NCBI RefSeq assembly: GCF_023806125.1 | Contig: NZ_JAMSKT010000009.1 | Span: 1 to 64,000 of the forward strand | Length of the DNA stretch: 64,000 nt | Origin: Clostridium caldaquaticum | GTDB taxonomy: Bacteria; Bacillota; Clostridia; Clostridiales; Clostridiaceae | Direction of reading: 5' to 3' | Shown: positions 15,669 through 23,738 of the stretch, one piece after another | How the letters are laid out: each line of letters begins with the position of its first letter | Numbering within the stretch: the first letter of the stretch is position 1 | The notes under the pieces: generated by a model | Told to the model about the DNA's origin: nothing | Seen by the model: only the letters and a program-made list of their open reading frames with translations | Databases searched by the model: none | Program-made: the position numbers and the translations under genes

Positions 15669-17036
15669 CTAATGTAAACAGATTTGTTTCAACCTTGCCT
15701 TTACTGCCTGAAGAAGCGCCTCTTGTCCAACTTCTTTATTTTCAAGTGTCCTCATTACATCTTCATCAATTGTTCCTTTTGCTATAATATGATTTATAAT
15801 TACACTCTGCTGTTGGCCTTGCCTATAAAGTCTTGCATTGGCCTGCTGGTATAGCTCCAAACTCCAAGTAAGCCCAAACCAAACAATTATATTCCCTCCA
15901 AACTGTAGGTTCAGTCCATGTCCTGCTGAAGCTGGATGAACTAGCATTATTGGTACTTTGCCTTTATTCCATGATTCAATATCCTCCGAATTATTTAACA
16001 CTCTGAACTCTTTATTTTTTAGGTATTCGGATAATCTATAAAGATCATGCTTATATGCATAAAATATTAAAACTGGTTTACCATTTGCTGCTTCAATCAC
16101 ATCATCTAAGGCTTTAAGCTTTGCATCATGAATTTCTTTTACTTCACCCTTCTCATCATAAACAGCACCATTAGCCATTTGCAAAAGCTTATTTGTAAGT
16201 ACTGCAGCAGTATCGGCAACAATATCTGCATCTTCAAGTGGTAGTAGAAGTTCTTTTTCAAGTTTCCTGTATTTCATTTCTGCCTCTTTAGGTAACTGAA
16301 CCATGATACTATTATTTATTCTTTCAGGAAGTTTTAAATAATCTGCTGCCTTCATGCTTATGCATATATCCTTTAATTTTTCATAAATTCTATCTTCTGC
16401 TCCATCTACTGGCTTCCAAGAAAATATTACTGTTTGATTTCTCTTATCAGGTTGAAAATATCTATCTCTATATCCAGTAAGTGTTTTTCCAAGCCTCTCT
16501 CCCTGATCCAGAAGATAAACTTGTGACCATAAATCTATAAGTCCATTCGGTGCTGGTGTTCCAGTAAGACCTACGATCCTTTTTATAAAAGGCCTTACTT
16601 TCTTCAATGCCCTAAATCTATTAGACTTTGGAGATTTAAAGCTTGAAAGCTCATCAATTACTACCATATCGAAAAACCACTCTTTATCCAAATACTCTAC
16701 AAGCCACTCAACATTTTCTCTATTAATAACATAAATATCAGCCTTTTCTTTTAAAGCTTCAATTCTTGTCTCCTCTTTTCCAAGTACCTTTGATATTTTT
16801 AAATTTTTTAGATGCTCCCACTTTTGAACTTCGCTACTCCAAGTATCTTCTGCTACTCTTAAAGGTGCTATAACTAAGACCTTTGACACATCAAAGTAAT
16901 CATATAAAAGCTCTTCAACTGCTGTTAGGGTGCATACTGTTTTTCCCATTCCTAAATCCAAAAACAATCCTGAACTCGGTTTTTCAATAATCCATTGTTT
17001 TGCATATTCTTGATAATCATGTGGTTTAAAAATCAC
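15669..17036 (-). CDS. SNF2-family DEAD-like helicase, prophage B
   Basis: A 455-residue SNF2-type ATPase. Motifs in order: LDLGMGKTVCTL (Walker A, near residue 30), VIDELSSFK (motif II), VGLTGTPAPNGLIDLWSQ (motif III) and QANARLYRQGQQQSV (motif VI). Such helicases are part of the replication module of HK97-like phages of Firmicutes. It overlaps the VRR-NUC gene upstream by 4 nt. The last residues of the equivalent in prophage A are visible at 63885-64000. Confidence 0.92.
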   Translation of the reverse strand: MIFKPHDYQEYAKQWIIEKPSSGLFLDLGMGKTVCTLTAVEELLYDYFDVSKVLVIAPLRVAEDTWSSEVQKWEHLKNLKISKVLGKEETRIEALKEKADIYVINRENVEWLVEYLDKEWFFDMVVIDELSSFKSPKSNRFRALKKVRPFIKRIVGLTGTPAPNGLIDLWSQVYLLDQGERLGKTLTGYRDRYFQPDKRNQTVIFSWKPVDGAEDRIYEKLKDICISMKAADYLKLPERINNSIMVQLPKEAEMKYRKLEKELLLPLEDADIVADTAAVLTNKLLQMANGAVYDEKGEVKEIHDAKLKALDDVIEAANGKPVLIFYAYKHDLYRLSEYLKNKEFRVLNNSEDIESWNKGKVPIMLVHPASAGHGLNLQFGGNIIVWFGLTWSLELYQQANARLYRQGQQQSVIINHIIAKGTIDEDVMRTLENKEVGQEALLQAVKARLKQICLH

Positions 17037-17311
17037 TGAAAAACCTCCCTTACAAAACCATCTATGCCTTGAAGTGAATCTATTATATAAACCTTGAAGC
17101 CTAGAAGCTCAAGCTGCGATTTTCTTTTTAACTGAAGCGGTCTTAACTTTTTACCTGGTGCCTTTAATTCTATAAAAACAACACTTCCTTTTGGTATAAG
17201 CACAATTCTATCTGGTATACCTGCCATTCCTGGAGATACAAACTTTAAAGCCATACCTCCCATTTCTTCCACCTTATTTTTTAAGGCTTTCTCAATTTTA
17301 CTTTCCTTCAT
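17033..17311 (-). CDS. VRR-NUC nuclease, prophage B
   Basis: A 92-residue VRR-NUC domain with the PD-(D/E)xK signature in GMAGIPDRIVLIPKGSVVFIELKAPGK: GIPD followed by the E-x-K of the second strand. It probably acts on branched DNA together with the helicase that follows. ATG 17311 has GGGAGGTATAGG in front. It is the first surviving gene of prophage B, and no polymerase or primase lies upstream. Confidence 0.88.
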   Translation of the reverse strand: MKESKIEKALKNKVEEMGGMALKFVSPGMAGIPDRIVLIPKGSVVFIELKAPGKKLRPLQLKRKSQLELLGFKVYIIDSLQGIDGFVREVFQ

Positions 17312-17352
17312 CCTATACCTCCCTACTTCCATGTCCTGATATCCTTAAAGGT

Positions 17353-17425
17353 GGTTTTCCTATACGTGTACGTGTATATAGCGTATATACATATACGTAT
17401 ATATAGGTATTTCTATATTCTATAT
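17353..17425. promoter_or_regulatory. Dyad-rich divergent control region
   Basis: Between the divergently transcribed VRR-NUC and ImmA genes lies a run of near-palindromic alternating blocks: CGTGTACGTG, TATATAGCGTATATA, CATATACGTATATATAG. Several overlapping TATA-like -10 candidates occur on both strands. It looks like an operator/promoter region of a lysogeny switch, but the repressor gene that should accompany it is not present. Confidence 0.4.
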
Positions 17426-17483
17426 ACTTATATAGAAAAATAGTTATTTTTTTATTATATTCACCTATGGTGGAGGGTGGGGA

Positions 17484-17999
17484 ATGAATTGTTCTAAGAT
17501 TTTGACATATGCTAATAATCTTATAAAAACTTATGAAACAAGAGATCCTTTTAAAATTGCAGAATATCTTGGTATAGACCTAAAATATAAGAAAATGCAA
17601 AATTTAAAAGGATTTTATACATATATACTAAGAAATAGATACATTATAATAAATGATAAAATAGATGATGTAAGTGCTAAAATTGTTTGTGCTCACGAAA
17701 TTGGTCATGACCGTTTCCATAGAGGGCTTGGAATAAATATGTTTCAATATGAGATGTGTGTTTCCTTAAAAACCTCTACACCTGAAATAGAAGCAAATTA
17801 CTTTGCAACAGAATTTCTTATTTATGATGATAACTTTCTATCGTTAGCTTATGAAAATTGTACTTATAAACAAATAGCTTATACTCTAGGAGTTCATACA
17901 AAACTTGCTATGATAAAGGCACAGCTACTAACTATCAGAGGTAATATAAATGTTCTTTACATACCTAATTCTATGGTTAAAACCACCGACTATGAATGA
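17484..17999 (+). CDS. ImmA/IrrE-type metalloprotease
   Basis: A 171-residue ImmA/IrrE peptidase with the zinc motif HEIGHD near residue 72 and the downstream E-A-N-Y-F-A-T-E-F segment that supplies the third ligand. In ICEBs1 and related elements such proteases cleave the ImmR repressor to start induction. Here the Xre-type repressor partner is missing on either side, so it is an orphan or may act on a repressor encoded elsewhere. It is the only clear plus-strand gene in the window and sits at the broken right end of prophage B. The ATG has GGAGGGTGGGGA upstream. Confidence 0.85.
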   Translation: MNCSKILTYANNLIKTYETRDPFKIAEYLGIDLKYKKMQNLKGFYTYILRNRYIIINDKIDDVSAKIVCAHEIGHDRFHRGLGINMFQYEMCVSLKTSTPEIEANYFATEFLIYDDNFLSLAYENCTYKQIAYTLGVHTKLAMIKAQLLTIRGNINVLYIPNSMVKTTDYE

Positions 18000-18016
18000 A
18001 TCGGTGATTTTGTTTT
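17984..18016 (+). terminator. Terminator of the ImmA gene
   Basis: CACCGA (17984-17989) pairs with TCGGTG (18001-18006) around the stop codon, followed by ATTTTGTTTTC on the plus strand. Confidence 0.7.
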
Positions 18017-18061
18017 CAGGTCAAAGATTAAAAATTTTAATTACATATTCTTATAATTCGG

Positions 18062-19615
18062 TTATAAATCAGATAACAATACCTGCCTATTAACAGAAAA
18101 TATATCTCTAATGTTTTTATGTGTATAATGCTTGGACTCGTATGATTCAACAAGTTTAATCATATTAGATACACTCATTGCTGAACCAGAAACACCAGTA
18201 GCATTAACAATATCTATAATTTGAGAATTAATATTCTTTCCAAAGCCGCCTGCAATATATGAAAAAAAGGCAAGCGGAGCACTAGAATTACTATAACGAT
18301 TTAAATTTCCTATATAATTGTGAACCATTCTATTATGATGATCATTGCTAATTGTATATTTACTGTATGCCTTATTATCTATAATGGCCTGATATCCATC
18401 TTTATCAGATAAAATTAAAACATCAGGCGTAAGGCCTATAGGTCCTACATGTTTTGCTTCAAACCCAAAAACATTTTGAAATAATTGTACAGTTGCTTTT
18501 TCAAAGTCTGTAGCCTCATCTCTCCCTTTAAAAGCCATTTCAAAGTATTCTGTCATAAATGCACCAACAGACCCTCTTGGATACAGCTTCAAAAGGATTT
18601 CTTCTACCAGCTTGTCCTCAAAACCTGTCTGCTCAGCAATTTTATCTATAAGATCTGTCGTTATTTTGGTTATCGGCTGTTTTAAAGATTCAACAATATA
18701 TGCTTTTTTAATCTTCTGTTCAGCAATAATTTTAGCTGTAATAGTCTTAGTTTCTGTAAGATTTCTAGTATCTTTCTTGTGCTTAGGGTCAAGGCCGTAT
18801 TTTCTTTGAAAATATTCATGCTGTTCAGGTCGATCAATAAAAGGCGGTGAAACAGATAAAATCTGCTGAACTTCTAATCGTTTATCTTCAAGAATACGTA
18901 CTTCACCATTATCTCTTTTTACAAGCTGTGTATATTCTAACCAGTTTACAATAGTATTTGCTAAATCCATTAAATGCCTATATGGTTGTTCAGGATTGAT
19001 ATCACCTTTTGAAGATTTATATTTATCAAAAAAATCTTCTTCATGAATCATATCACCGCTTTGTCTGAATTCTAAAATTTTACCTACAATATATCTATAA
19101 CATTTATCTGTTTCATTTTCTGCCTTCGTAACTATAATTTTTGCAATTTCCTCTTCTGTCAAATATTCTATCTCTGGATCATTTAATAGCCTCAATAGAA
19201 ATCTAAATGGTCTGATTTTAAATCTTGGGGCGACTTGAACTCCTCTGCTCAATGAAAAAGAAGATGGAAACTGATATTTTAAAATCTGGTTTTTCAAAAC
19301 TTCAACAGGAGAGTCACCTGCCATTATGGCTTCACCTGCTAATGTTAACTTTATCTTTCCTGTTGATTCCTGTGCGAATATCAACCCTAAGCTTGTAAGC
19401 CATGCCTTATATGTTCGTGCTCCTCCGCCTGTCTGATCTCTGCGTTCACCTTTACGCTTTAAACCTGCCTGCTCTAAGGCATCTTCAAAAGATAAATGAG
19501 ACTCTTTCTGCCCCTGCCATTCTTGATCTAATGATAATTCGGCAAATGCTGATAATACTTCAGGAACAGAATTTAATTTTCGCTTTGGTCTTGTTACCCA
19601 CCAGTAATTTAACAA
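18062..19615 (-). CDS. Type II restriction endonuclease, AlwI-like
   Basis: A 517-residue restriction enzyme that resembles the AlwI/MlyI family in overall shape: a helical N-terminal specificity region (WWVTRPKRKL opening, LTLAGEAIMAGDSP, FRFLLRLL, YLTEEEIAKII) and a C-terminal PD-(D/E)xK catalytic site, seen as PDVLILSDKDG then AIIDNKAY. The start is TTG, 12 nt after the methyltransferase, with GGGGGTAGCAGG ahead. Pairing with the C5 methyltransferase is inferred from the operon. The family name is from recognition of the layout, and the target sequence cannot be read. Confidence 0.7.
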   Translation of the reverse strand: MLNYWWVTRPKRKLNSVPEVLSAFAELSLDQEWQGQKESHLSFEDALEQAGLKRKGERRDQTGGGARTYKAWLTSLGLIFAQESTGKIKLTLAGEAIMAGDSPVEVLKNQILKYQFPSSFSLSRGVQVAPRFKIRPFRFLLRLLNDPEIEYLTEEEIAKIIVTKAENETDKCYRYIVGKILEFRQSGDMIHEEDFFDKYKSSKGDINPEQPYRHLMDLANTIVNWLEYTQLVKRDNGEVRILEDKRLEVQQILSVSPPFIDRPEQHEYFQRKYGLDPKHKKDTRNLTETKTITAKIIAEQKIKKAYIVESLKQPITKITTDLIDKIAEQTGFEDKLVEEILLKLYPRGSVGAFMTEYFEMAFKGRDEATDFEKATVQLFQNVFGFEAKHVGPIGLTPDVLILSDKDGYQAIIDNKAYSKYTISNDHHNRMVHNYIGNLNRYSNSSAPLAFFSYIAGGFGKNINSQIIDIVNATGVSGSAMSVSNMIKLVESYESKHYTHKNIRDIFSVNRQVLLSDL

Positions 19616-19627
19616 ACCTGCTACCCC

Positions 19628-20680
19628 CTATTCATTAACATTACATGGAACATTTTCATATTCAATACCTGCAAATGTTCTTAATACAGCTTCAAATATT
19701 ATCTTTGCTCCTTTAGCTGGAACTGCCATCCCTATCTGCCTTCTTACACTTTCCTTTGAACCCTTAAATAAATAATCATCTGGGAATGTCTGCAGTCTTG
19801 CTCTTTCCCTATTAGTTAATGCTCTTGGCTCAGCATAATGATATATATGAGTTCCACCGCCGCCTGAACCTGTTACTGTATAGGCTGGTCTATTAGGATC
19901 TAATCTTTTATATATTTGACTTATCTTTGCCCCTTTAACATTCAATCGAAGATGCTCCGGTAAATCTGCCGTGAAAGCATTTTCTCCAGGTCTTATATAT
20001 TTTAATCTCTCTGTTACTATTGCTGATTGTCTTGTCAATTCATTATTCGGTGCATCTTTCGGAATGGGTGGTACTTCTAATGCTGTTCTACAGGTATTGT
20101 CTAAGTCTTTATACGGAACCGGAGAAGGAACTTTAAATTCATATGGTAAATCTTTTCTAATACCTATAATAATTATTCTATGACGTGCCTGCGGTATACC
20201 ATATTCTTCAAACTTATATAAATGAGGATATAATCTATATCCAGCCTCTCCCAAATCATTAAGTATCTTTTTAAATGCTCCACCATCATTTGCCGACTTT
20301 AAACCGCCTACATTTTCAGCAAGAAACCACATTGGTTTGAACTTTTTCAATACTTTTACCCCATAAGTATACAATGGCCCGTATTCTCCATTAAACCCTT
20401 TTTGTTCGCCTACAACCGAAAAATCATTGCATGGAAAACCAAATGCAAGGGCATCTATGGGCTGCAAAGAATCTATGTTCAACTTCCTTACATCCTGACA
20501 TATAACCGATTCAGGATTATCCGGACATATATTATGTATGTAAGTATCACAAGTATCTCTGTCATAGTCATTTGCCCATTTATGAATTATTCTATATTCC
20601 TTATTTTCTATTTCTGCTGTTTTTGCTCCATAAGCCAGCCCTCCAGGTCCGCAAAACAGTTCTCCTAATTCAAATTTCAT
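19628..20680 (-). CDS. DNA cytosine-5 methyltransferase of the R-M operon
   Basis: A 350-residue C5 methyltransferase with complete motifs: FCGPGGLA (I), GFPCNDFS with the catalytic Cys (IV), ENVGGL (VI), QARHR (VIII), and RERARLQTFPDDY with RQIGMAVP (IX-X). It methylates cytosine in the site cut by the downstream endonuclease. It follows the Xre gene by 18 nt and precedes the nuclease by 12 nt, a compact C-M-R order. It is not closely related to the phage methyltransferase at 51400-53898. Confidence 0.93.
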   Translation of the reverse strand: MKFELGELFCGPGGLAYGAKTAEIENKEYRIIHKWANDYDRDTCDTYIHNICPDNPESVICQDVRKLNIDSLQPIDALAFGFPCNDFSVVGEQKGFNGEYGPLYTYGVKVLKKFKPMWFLAENVGGLKSANDGGAFKKILNDLGEAGYRLYPHLYKFEEYGIPQARHRIIIIGIRKDLPYEFKVPSPVPYKDLDNTCRTALEVPPIPKDAPNNELTRQSAIVTERLKYIRPGENAFTADLPEHLRLNVKGAKISQIYKRLDPNRPAYTVTGSGGGGTHIYHYAEPRALTNRERARLQTFPDDYLFKGSKESVRRQIGMAVPAKGAKIIFEAVLRTFAGIEYENVPCNVNE

Positions 20681-20698
20681 TTAAAATCCCTCTCTTGT

Positions 20699-20908
20699 CT
20701 ATACTTTTTCACCATTTGTTAGTATAAAGTTTCTCTCAAATTTTGCTTCAACAGCTTCTGCTATTTGTTCTAATTCTGCTATTGTAAAACTTTCTCTTTT
20801 TAGTTTTGAATTAAGATTTTGAGGAGATTTTCCTAACCTCCTTGCTAATTCTGCTACACTGATATTACTTCTAACGCACAGTACTTTAATTTGTTCTGAA
20901 ATTTTCAT
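20699..20908 (-). CDS. Xre-family regulator of the R-M operon
   Basis: A 69-residue Cro/C1-type helix-turn-helix protein: SEQIKVLCVRSNISVAELARRLGKSPQNLNSKLKR is the HTH core. Its size and position fit a controller (C) protein of a type II R-M system, which delays nuclease expression. ATG 20908 follows GGGGTGGGAAAG. A consensus promoter lies just upstream. No clear C-box repeats were found, so control by this protein remains an inference. Confidence 0.75.
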   Translation of the reverse strand: MKISEQIKVLCVRSNISVAELARRLGKSPQNLNSKLKRESFTIAELEQIAEAVEAKFERNFILTNGEKV

Positions 20909-20943
20909 CTTTCCCACCCCATAATAAGTGAAAATCTTCTCTA

Positions 20944-20972
20944 AGTATAAACGTTTTATTTTATATTGTCAA
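20944..20972 (-). promoter_or_regulatory. Promoter of the R-M operon
   Basis: TTGACA (20972-20967) and TATACT (20949-20944) with 17 bp between them on the minus strand, 36 bp upstream of the Xre start. It is among the best SigA-type promoters in the window. Confidence 0.8.
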
Positions 20973-21172
20973 TTATTTTGTTTAGCAACACATGAATCAA
21001 ATCAAATTTATGCATTAATACAACTAAAAAGCACATAGCCTTCCATTCTTTGTTGATATAAAGTGTATTTTGTTCATGCAATTTCATAAATCTTGCATAC
21101 TCTCATACCTTCCCTCAAATCCCCGTTTTATTTCTATCTCCCAATATATATTTGCGAAAAAGTGCACCCCCG

Positions 21173-21197
21173 GGGTTCAAATCCCCTCAAAACATTA
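21173..21197 (+). other. tRNA T-arm-like fragment
   Basis: GGGGTTCAAATCCCC, a 4-bp stem with a canonical TTCAAAT T-loop, preceded by GTGCACCCCC. No D arm, anticodon arm or acceptor partner is present upstream, so it is at most a 3' remnant of a tRNA gene, possibly a relic of integration of a mobile element. It may be coincidence. Confidence 0.25.
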
Positions 21198-21223
21198 GTC
21201 TACGGAAACATAAAACACACATG

Positions 21224-21245
21224 AAAAAAAGGGGCAAATTGCCCC
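21224..21245 (-). terminator. Terminator of the RiPP operon
   Basis: Minus-strand GGGGCAATTTGCCCC, a 7-bp GC-rich palindrome, is followed by TTTTTTT. It lies about 200 bp downstream of the last gene of the operon (21442-21792). Confidence 0.85.
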
Positions 21246-21441
21246 AAGCCTTTGATTTCAAGCTATTTCTTCTCTATCTTCACGACACACTCAACATGTG
21301 TTTTGATAGAATGATGATAATAATACGCATAAATATTTATTTTGCGTAAAGATGAACCCCTTAAGTAAATATGGCTTCAGAAATAAAATCCCTTAACTAT
21401 CAATTATTTTAAAAATAAGATAGATTTATAAAAAGTTACTT

Positions 21442-21792
21442 TCAAAGATTCTTGTGCCTTCTTTTTCTATCCTTACTCATATTATAATACATTTTAAAAC
21501 ATATAAAAAATAGCATTAATAAATTTGCAATAATATAATATATGGGCATATTTTTGTCTTGTGATAATAATATTATTGCTGTATATATAATTGAAGTAAA
21601 AATTTCGATACACCCTAATATGAACATATTTGTACCAAATAAATTAGCTATATAATCCTTATCGTCATATTTAGGATCATATCCTGAAATTATTTCTACA
21701 TATTTTTTTTTCTTAATTATATTGCCAATAAGCATATTAGTAAATCCAAAAATTGAAAATAAAACAAGTACTGCTATTTCTGTTGAATTCAT
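21442..21792 (-). CDS. DUF3784-like small membrane protein
   Basis: A 116-residue membrane protein with three predicted transmembrane segments (residues about 6-23, 54-77 and 83-103) and a basic C terminus (KDRKRRHKNL). The loop IISGYDPKYDDKDYIANLFG after the first segment is characteristic of DUF3784 proteins. As the last gene of the RiPP operon, directly after the exporter, it is a candidate for self-immunity or accessory transport, but that is inference from position. GGAGGAGATGCATT precedes the ATG. Confidence 0.65.
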   Translation of the reverse strand: MNSTEIAVLVLFSIFGFTNMLIGNIIKKKKYVEIISGYDPKYDDKDYIANLFGTNMFILGCIEIFTSIIYTAIILLSQDKNMPIYYIIANLLMLFFICFKMYYNMSKDRKRRHKNL

Positions 21793-21817
21793 AATGCATC
21801 TCCTCCAATTTCTTTAT

Positions 21818-23434
21818 TCAATTTAATTCTATTTTTTTTGTCAAGCTGATGCTCTCTTTTTCATGTGAAATTATAAAACAAATAATTGAGTCTTTAATAG
21901 TATTTATATATGCGTAAAATTTTTCTTTAGAATCAAAATCAAGAGAAGAAGTTGCTTCATCAAGAATTAATATACTCGGATTACGAATCAAAGCCCTAAG
22001 TATTGCTATTTTTTGTTTTTGACCTCCAGATAAATTTGCGCCTTTATTTAATACTACTCTATTCAGAAACTGTTTATTAATTCCTTTAAACCCAATTTTA
22101 TTAGATAAACTTAAAACTTCATCAATACTAATTTTAGAATCTAAACATATATTATCTAATACAGTTGTTGAAAATAATTGTATATCTTGTGGAACTATCG
22201 AAAAAATATCTTTTAGTTCGTGAACTTTAAGTTCTGAAATATCAATATTATTTATTTTAACAATTCCTTCAACCGGCTTGCAAAAACCACTAAAAATATT
22301 TATTAACGTACTTTTCCCACTTCCATTTTCACCGTATATTCCAACTATATCTCCTTTTCGAAAAACTTCTGAGAAATCACTTATAATGCATTTTCCATTA
22401 TAACTAAATGATACATTAGACACAACAATATTATCAACATTTATTTGATTTAATTTAATATCTTGTTGTAATTCATCTAGTTGTTCAAAATCAACTATTT
22501 CATTTAATCTATTCATGTTTACTTTAAATCTCTGATATTCAAGATTAAAATTTTTAAGGCTCTCTATATGAGTTATTAGTTGCTGATAATATCCCCATAA
22601 CGCTATTAATGTTCCTGCTGTCATTAACCCATTTGTTACTTTAAAACCACCATATATCCAAATTACTATCATTGGTAAATAACTTATAATAGCAAGAATT
22701 GTATTCAATATCACTTTAAATTTTGTAAAGTTATATATAATAAATCTATTTTTTTTCAATTGTTCTAAAAATTTTTTATTACAATAATTTTGAAGCCTCA
22801 TATATAGAATTGTTTTTATATTACTTAAAATATCAATAATTATATTATTAGTTTCTGTAAATTTAGTTATTAATTTTTTTTCATATCTTAGAAATTTTCT
22901 TCCAGTAATATAAAAAAATATACAAAATATTAATACAAAAAAAATAGTAATACTTGCAATTTCAATATCTAACAAAAAGAGCATTATGATAAAAAATATA
23001 ATATTACCCAATGATATAATAGTTTTAATGCAAGTATTAATTAAAAAGTTAATAATATCACTCAATTCATTAATAAGTCTGTAAATTATTTCTCCAACAT
23101 TTTTTTCCATAAAAAATGCAAATTCTTTTAATAGTATCTTCCTAAATACTTTTGACCTTAAATCCATCAATATCTTTTGTTCAATAGTAACATTTAAGAT
23201 TGATATTATGTTATAGGCAACAATACTTATTATATATATCACTATAAACATTACTAGTCCATCAAAAAGATATGATTTATCTAGACCAATTAAAGATTTA
23301 TCAATAATGTTTTTTGTTAAAATCATTGTAACATTACTAACGATAGAATTTATAACGATGCATATGAACAACAATAAATACATATATTTATACTTTAAAA
23401 AATACTTTAATATTTTCTTATTATTTTCAATCAA
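21818..23434 (-). CDS. ABC exporter of the RiPP operon
   Basis: A 538-residue half-transporter with an N-terminal six-helix membrane domain and a C-terminal ATPase: Walker A GENGSGKST, signature LSGGQKQKI, Walker B ILILDEATSSLD and the switch histidine in IISHE. It starts directly with the first membrane helix, so there is no N-terminal C39 peptidase and leader removal must be done by another protease. It probably exports the modified peptide as a homodimer. The gene is very AT-rich. It is 23 nt upstream of the DUF3784 gene. Confidence 0.92.
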   Translation of the reverse strand: MIENNKKILKYFLKYKYMYLLLFICIVINSIVSNVTMILTKNIIDKSLIGLDKSYLFDGLVMFIVIYIISIVAYNIISILNVTIEQKILMDLRSKVFRKILLKEFAFFMEKNVGEIIYRLINELSDIINFLINTCIKTIISLGNIIFFIIMLFLLDIEIASITIFFVLIFCIFFYITGRKFLRYEKKLITKFTETNNIIIDILSNIKTILYMRLQNYCNKKFLEQLKKNRFIIYNFTKFKVILNTILAIISYLPMIVIWIYGGFKVTNGLMTAGTLIALWGYYQQLITHIESLKNFNLEYQRFKVNMNRLNEIVDFEQLDELQQDIKLNQINVDNIVVSNVSFSYNGKCIISDFSEVFRKGDIVGIYGENGSGKSTLINIFSGFCKPVEGIVKINNIDISELKVHELKDIFSIVPQDIQLFSTTVLDNICLDSKISIDEVLSLSNKIGFKGINKQFLNRVVLNKGANLSGGQKQKIAILRALIRNPSILILDEATSSLDFDSKEKFYAYINTIKDSIICFIISHEKESISLTKKIELN

Positions 23435-23456
23435 CTATATCACATCCTATAATGTA

Positions 23457-23500
23457 TAGAAATTAGGATAATGAATGTAATCATTCTTATCCCATTTCTA
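23457..23500 (-). other. Stem-loop after the precursor gene
   Basis: An imperfect hairpin: TAGAAATGGGATAAGAATGA pairs with TTCATTATCC and TTTCTA on the other side of a short loop. It starts 12 bp beyond the precursor stop codon and has no U tract. In RiPP operons such hairpins stabilise the precursor mRNA or partly attenuate read-through into the exporter, which fits here. Confidence 0.5.
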
Positions 23501-23511
23501 ATAATCTCAAC

Positions 23512-23700
23512 TTAGTAATTCCATACCCAAGTAGCATTCCACATCACCGCTGCCATTTGAACCGCAAACTGCACAGAAGCTGCAACCGTTGTAAGAGCTA
23601 ACGCATATATTGCAATTACTGGCACTGCTACTCCTGGTTTTATAGCTTCAGTCTCTACACTATTAACCTGTGTTATCATCGGCGTATTATAACTGTTCAT
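23512..23700 (-). CDS. Putative RiPP precursor peptide
   Basis: A 62-residue peptide with a very strong ribosome binding site (GAGGAGGTGAAG). Residues 1-23 are polar with two Glu and one Lys (leader-like, ending near AIKPG); residues 24-53 are Ala/Val-rich and hydrophobic; the end is aromatic, WNATWVWNY (54-62). It has no cysteine, so it is not a sactipeptide or ranthipeptide, and it is poor in Ser/Thr for a lanthipeptide. The only Lys is in the leader part. It lies between the PqqD-GNAT gene and the exporter. I know no characterised precursor with this sequence. Confidence 0.75.
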   Translation of the reverse strand: MNSYNTPMITQVNSVETEAIKPGVAVPVIAIYALALTTVAASVQFAVQMAAVMWNATWVWNY

Positions 23701-23738
23701 GTAACTTCACCTCCTCTCTTCTAAAATTTTATTTAAAA

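Larger units (their letters stand above)
20973..21441. other. Non-coding gap between R-M and RiPP operons
   Basis: A stretch of about 470 bp with no supportable gene. A 65-codon plus-strand ORF at 21152-21349 has no ribosome binding site and no recognisable product. The gap holds a tRNA-like T-arm fragment (21173-21197) and the RiPP operon terminator (21224-21245). The rest is AT-rich sequence without clear signals. Confidence 0.6.

Noticed and set aside
17353-17425. TATACGTATATA-rich tract considered as a replication origin
   Set aside because: No iterons or DnaA boxes and it lies between divergent genes, so a promoter/operator region is the simpler reading.
21152-21349. 65-codon plus-strand ORF in the R-M/RiPP gap
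   Set aside because: No ribosome binding site, runs over the terminator hairpin, no similarity recognised.
23512-23700. Precursor considered as a lanthipeptide, sactipeptide or class II bacteriocin
   Set aside because: No Cys, few Ser/Thr, no double-glycine leader, no LanM/LanB or C39 peptidase nearby.
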